A stretch of DNA of 8,997 bases, taken from positions 1 to 8,997 of the forward strand of contig CANQZH010000035.1 in the NCBI GenBank assembly GCA_947628245.1, written 5' to 3'. Below the pieces are notes generated by a model. The model did not search any database. It saw nothing but the letters and a program-made list of their open reading frames with translations, and was not told where the DNA came from. Positions within the stretch are counted from its first letter, which is position 1. Each line of letters begins with the position of its first letter. A program made the position numbers and the translations under genes. Below are positions 7,460-8,997 of the stretch, one piece after another. The stretch is from an uncultured Bacilli bacterium. Lineage in GTDB: Bacteria; Bacillota_I; Bacilli_A; RF39; UBA660.

Positions 7460-7566
7460 TTAAGGGGTGATGAAAATAATTTGTCACTTCTTTTTAACTT
7501 TTTAAACATTAAATTATACTTTCACGAAAAAAGATGATACTTAATTTTTAAGTTATCACCCCTTAA
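7460..7566. repeat. Intergenic 12-bp inverted repeat spanning 107 bp, nature unknown
   Basis: TTAAGGGGTGAT (7460-7471) is the perfect reverse complement of ATCACCCCTTAA (7555-7566). The GGGG/CCCC core stands out in sequence this AT-rich. The 83 bases between have no open frame of note. It could be a small non-autonomous element (MITE-like), a long-range RNA structure in the 3' region of the minus-strand gene, or a pair of protein sites. No clear target duplication is seen outside it. Confidence 0.6.
7527..7557 (-). terminator. Possible rho-independent terminator of the surface-protein gene
   Basis: Read on the minus strand, GAT-A-ACTTAA (7557-7548) and TTAAGT-ATC (7544-7536) pair around a 3-base loop with one bulge, and six T follow shortly after (7527-7532). 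The stem is weak in GC. It starts 45 bases past the stop of the 7602-8942 gene. Its base shares 7555-7557 with the 12-bp inverted repeat, so the two folds compete. Confidence 0.45.
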
Positions 7567-7601
7567 AGTGCAAGCACCAACATTTTTATCAAATCAATAT
7601 T

Positions 7602-8942
7602 TTAACCGACTCTAAGCTTGAAAGGATTATCAAAACTTCCATCCCCGTCATAGATTGTCACAGAGGGTAATAGATATGCAACTGGCTGAACAATATATAC
7701 ACTAGAAGTACGACTCATTCCTCTACCATAATTTGAAAAATTATATGCAAAACTTGACATTGAAGAGTATGGCAATAATAACCATTGATACTTTTTTGGA
7801 ACATAAATATCTTTATTTAGCCAATTATTCTCATCACAACCAGTAACATATCCTAATTCATTTTCTAAACAACTTTTTCTACCTTCTCCACCTACAGCAT
7901 ATCCAAAATCACTTGCATACATTAGTCCTATTCCTTTATGATAAGACAAGTCATTTTCCTTTGTCCATTCAGCTGGATATGTATTATCATTTCCTGTACT
8001 TGTTCCACGCTCTTTTTCATAAAACATTTCTGCATTTATATCAAAATGATTACTACTATAGCCTCCGATGTTCCATATCACTTCATTATCAATCATCTCT
8101 CTTGCTTCTTCATCTAACCCTTTTGGTAAATTTCCACTTCCACTAAAATTGCAGGCACTTTGACTTGCTGTACTCTCATAACGTCCTGTATAGCATTCTC
8201 CACTTCCACTATTATAATATATTCCATTTAACATATCTTTTAACTTACTTGTTGTCCAATTATTGGTTTCATTATCATCTCTATCCCAAGCATATTCTCC
8301 AAAATCTGTTTGGTTTTCTACTCCATTTGTTCTGATTATTTTTATTCTTTGTTCTACTCCACTTTCCGTCTTAACATTTACTAATCCTATTATTCGCCAT
8401 TTCTCGTTGTTAAATTCTACATAATTATCTGGTTCTACTCCTGCATATCGATATTCTGTTTTATTCCAACTACTATCTAATTCACTTAAATTATTATGTT
8501 CTACAGCATATAAGCCATCCTCATTATTTTGAGCTAAAGGTATATCTTTATCTAAACGAATTTCTTTTCTCTCAGCAAAATATAAGGTACATCTTGTCTT
8601 AGTTGTTGTTAAATTTTTTACTAATGGTGCCCACTTTTCTTCATTCCATTCAACACTCGCTCCATTATCGCATTCAGCTTTTTCAAATACTAAATTATCA
8701 GGATTTCCCTTCTGAGGCATTTCTGTTAATTTTTCTTCTCCATTATAAAAGCCAAACAAAACATCACTATCTCCATAATAATTTACTTTTCCACTCATCA
8801 TAGGAAAACTAACTTCACTACTAAACTTAGCAAATGTTTTATATAAAAGTAATGATACTCCTACTATAGTTATTATTCCTAAACTTATCAGTATCATTTT
8901 TCTTCTTGTTACTTTCCTATCTTTAAAACTTTCTAATTTCAT
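7602..8942 (-). CDS. Membrane-anchored extracellular protein with six cysteines, function unknown
   Basis: The 446-residue protein has a basic N-terminus (KDRKVTRRK), one membrane helix at about 15-34 and the rest predicted outside the cell. There is no lipobox, LPXTG or clear peptidase site, so the helix is likely an anchor. Residues 45-122 look like a small beta domain closed by C91 and C118 (ECDNGASVEWNEEKWAPLV...TRCTLYF). Residues 173-446 form a larger domain: VEFNNEKWRIIGLV, CYTG...ACNF (C250, C264), IGLMYASDFGYA, SCLENELGYVTGC (C358, C369), and the ending VQPVAYLLPSVTIYDGDGS. I have seen similar architecture, from memory, in surface proteins of uncultured gut Bacilli, sometimes labelled DUF6273-like; I cannot confirm that here. 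The even cysteine number suggests three disulfides. AAAGAAGG (8950-8957) lies seven bases before the ATG. It is a single-gene unit behind an unusual promoter. Confidence 0.85.
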   Translation of the reverse strand: MKLESFKDRKVTRRKMILISLGIITIVGVSLLLYKTFAKFSSEVSFPMMSGKVNYYGDSDVLFGFYNGEEKLTEMPQKGNPDNLVFEKAECDNGASVEWNEEKWAPLVKNLTTTKTRCTLYFAERKEIRLDKDIPLAQNNEDGLYAVEHNNLSELDSSWNKTEYRYAGVEPDNYVEFNNEKWRIIGLVNVKTESGVEQRIKIIRTNGVENQTDFGEYAWDRDDNETNNWTTSKLKDMLNGIYYNSGSGECYTGRYESTASQSACNFSGSGNLPKGLDEEAREMIDNEVIWNIGGYSSNHFDINAEMFYEKERGTSTGNDNTYPAEWTKENDLSYHKGIGLMYASDFGYAVGGEGRKSCLENELGYVTGCDENNWLNKDIYVPKKYQWLLLPYSSMSSFAYNFSNYGRGMSRTSSVYIVQPVAYLLPSVTIYDGDGSFDNPFKLRVG

Positions 8943-8953
8943 TGCTATACCTT

Positions 8954-8970
8954 CTTTACTTTAAGTAAAG
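8954..8970. promoter_or_regulatory. Perfect 17-bp palindrome over the transcription start, candidate operator
   Basis: CTTTACTTTAAGTAAAG has two 8-bp arms around one central base. It overlaps the last two bases of the -10 box (8969-8970) and the predicted start near 8962, and reaches the ribosome site. Because only about half would be transcribed, it fits a repressor operator better than an RNA hairpin. The regulator is not in the window. Confidence 0.65.
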
Positions 8971-8977
8971 TATAACA
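8969..8977 (-). promoter_or_regulatory. Extended -10 box of the surface-protein promoter
   Basis: On the minus strand TGTTATACT reads as TG (8976-8977), N, TATACT (8969-8974). The expected start is about 8962, giving a leader of about 20 bases. With a 17-bp spacer the -35 box would be 8992-8997 (ACATAG), a poor match, and the window stops there, so the -35 region cannot be judged. Confidence 0.7.
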
Positions 8978-8982
8978 TATTA

Positions 8983-8992
8983 CCCCCCCCCC
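8983..8992 (-). repeat. Homopolymer of ten G (minus strand) in the promoter spacer
   Basis: Ten consecutive C on the plus strand begin 8 bp upstream of the -10 hexamer, in the place of the -35/-10 spacer. Runs of this length slip during replication. Length changes here would alter promoter spacing, as in phase-variable promoters such as Neisseria porA. The run is five bases from the window edge and could also be an assembly or sequencing artefact. Confidence 0.85.
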
Positions 8993-8997
8993 TATGT

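Noticed and set aside
7428..7512. AAACATTAA occurring three times (7428, 7455, 7504)
   Set aside because: Spacing is uneven (27 and 49 bases) and the word is low-complexity in AT-rich DNA; no CRISPR or iteron pattern follows.
7913..8146. 77-codon open frame on the plus strand
   Set aside because: It is antisense to the surface-protein gene, rich in His, Leu and Tyr as expected for a reverse-frame shadow, and without a ribosome site.
8603..8803. 66-codon open frame on the plus strand
   Set aside because: It is also antisense to the surface-protein gene, with no start signal and a shadow-like composition.

Overview
The window is very AT-rich (by eye well under a third G+C) and reads as a low-GC Firmicutes/Bacilli-type bacterium, possibly one of the uncultured gut lineages near Erysipelotrichia/RF39. 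Shine-Dalgarno sites are clear, promoters have extended -10 boxes (TGnTATAMT), and every tryptophan codon checked is TGG. The standard code therefore fits, not the Mycoplasma code. Placement is by general resemblance; no marker gene is present.

Left two thirds (1-5818, minus strand): a tightly packed five-gene operon for building and exporting a cell-surface polysaccharide. In transcription order it holds an ABC-transporter ATPase (5028-5768), its ABC-2 membrane partner (4250-5023), a large cytoplasmic glycosyltransferase with two GT2 domains (2083-4248), a multi-pass DUF2142 membrane protein (258-2102), and the first 81 codons of a DPM1/GtrB-like GT2 enzyme that runs off the window (1-245). 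Gaps are +4, +1, -20 and +12 bases. A strong promoter (TTGATA, 17 bp, TATACT) lies just upstream of the ATPase. A plausible scheme is that the double glycosyltransferase extends a lipid-linked glycan inside the cell, the ABC pair flips it out, and the last two proteins form a polyprenyl-phosphate-sugar pathway that decorates it outside.

Middle (5826-7425): one complete insertion sequence of 1584 bp with 25-bp perfect terminal inverted repeats, an 8-bp direct target repeat (AAAAAGAT) and a single intact transposase of the ISLre2/UPF0236 type on the plus strand. It sits 15 bp upstream of the operon's -35 box and leaves the promoter whole. Its leader has an 11-bp inverted repeat that would hide the transposase ribosome-binding site only in transcripts entering from outside the element.

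Right end (7426-8997): an intergenic stretch with a 12-bp inverted repeat 83 bp apart and a possible terminator, then a minus-strand gene for a membrane-anchored extracellular protein with six cysteines (7602-8942). Its control region is the most striking part of the window: an extended -10 box, a perfect 17-bp palindrome over the predicted transcription start, and a run of ten G (minus strand) where the -35/-10 spacer should be. That is the layout of a phase-variable promoter, but it lies at the very edge of the sequence.
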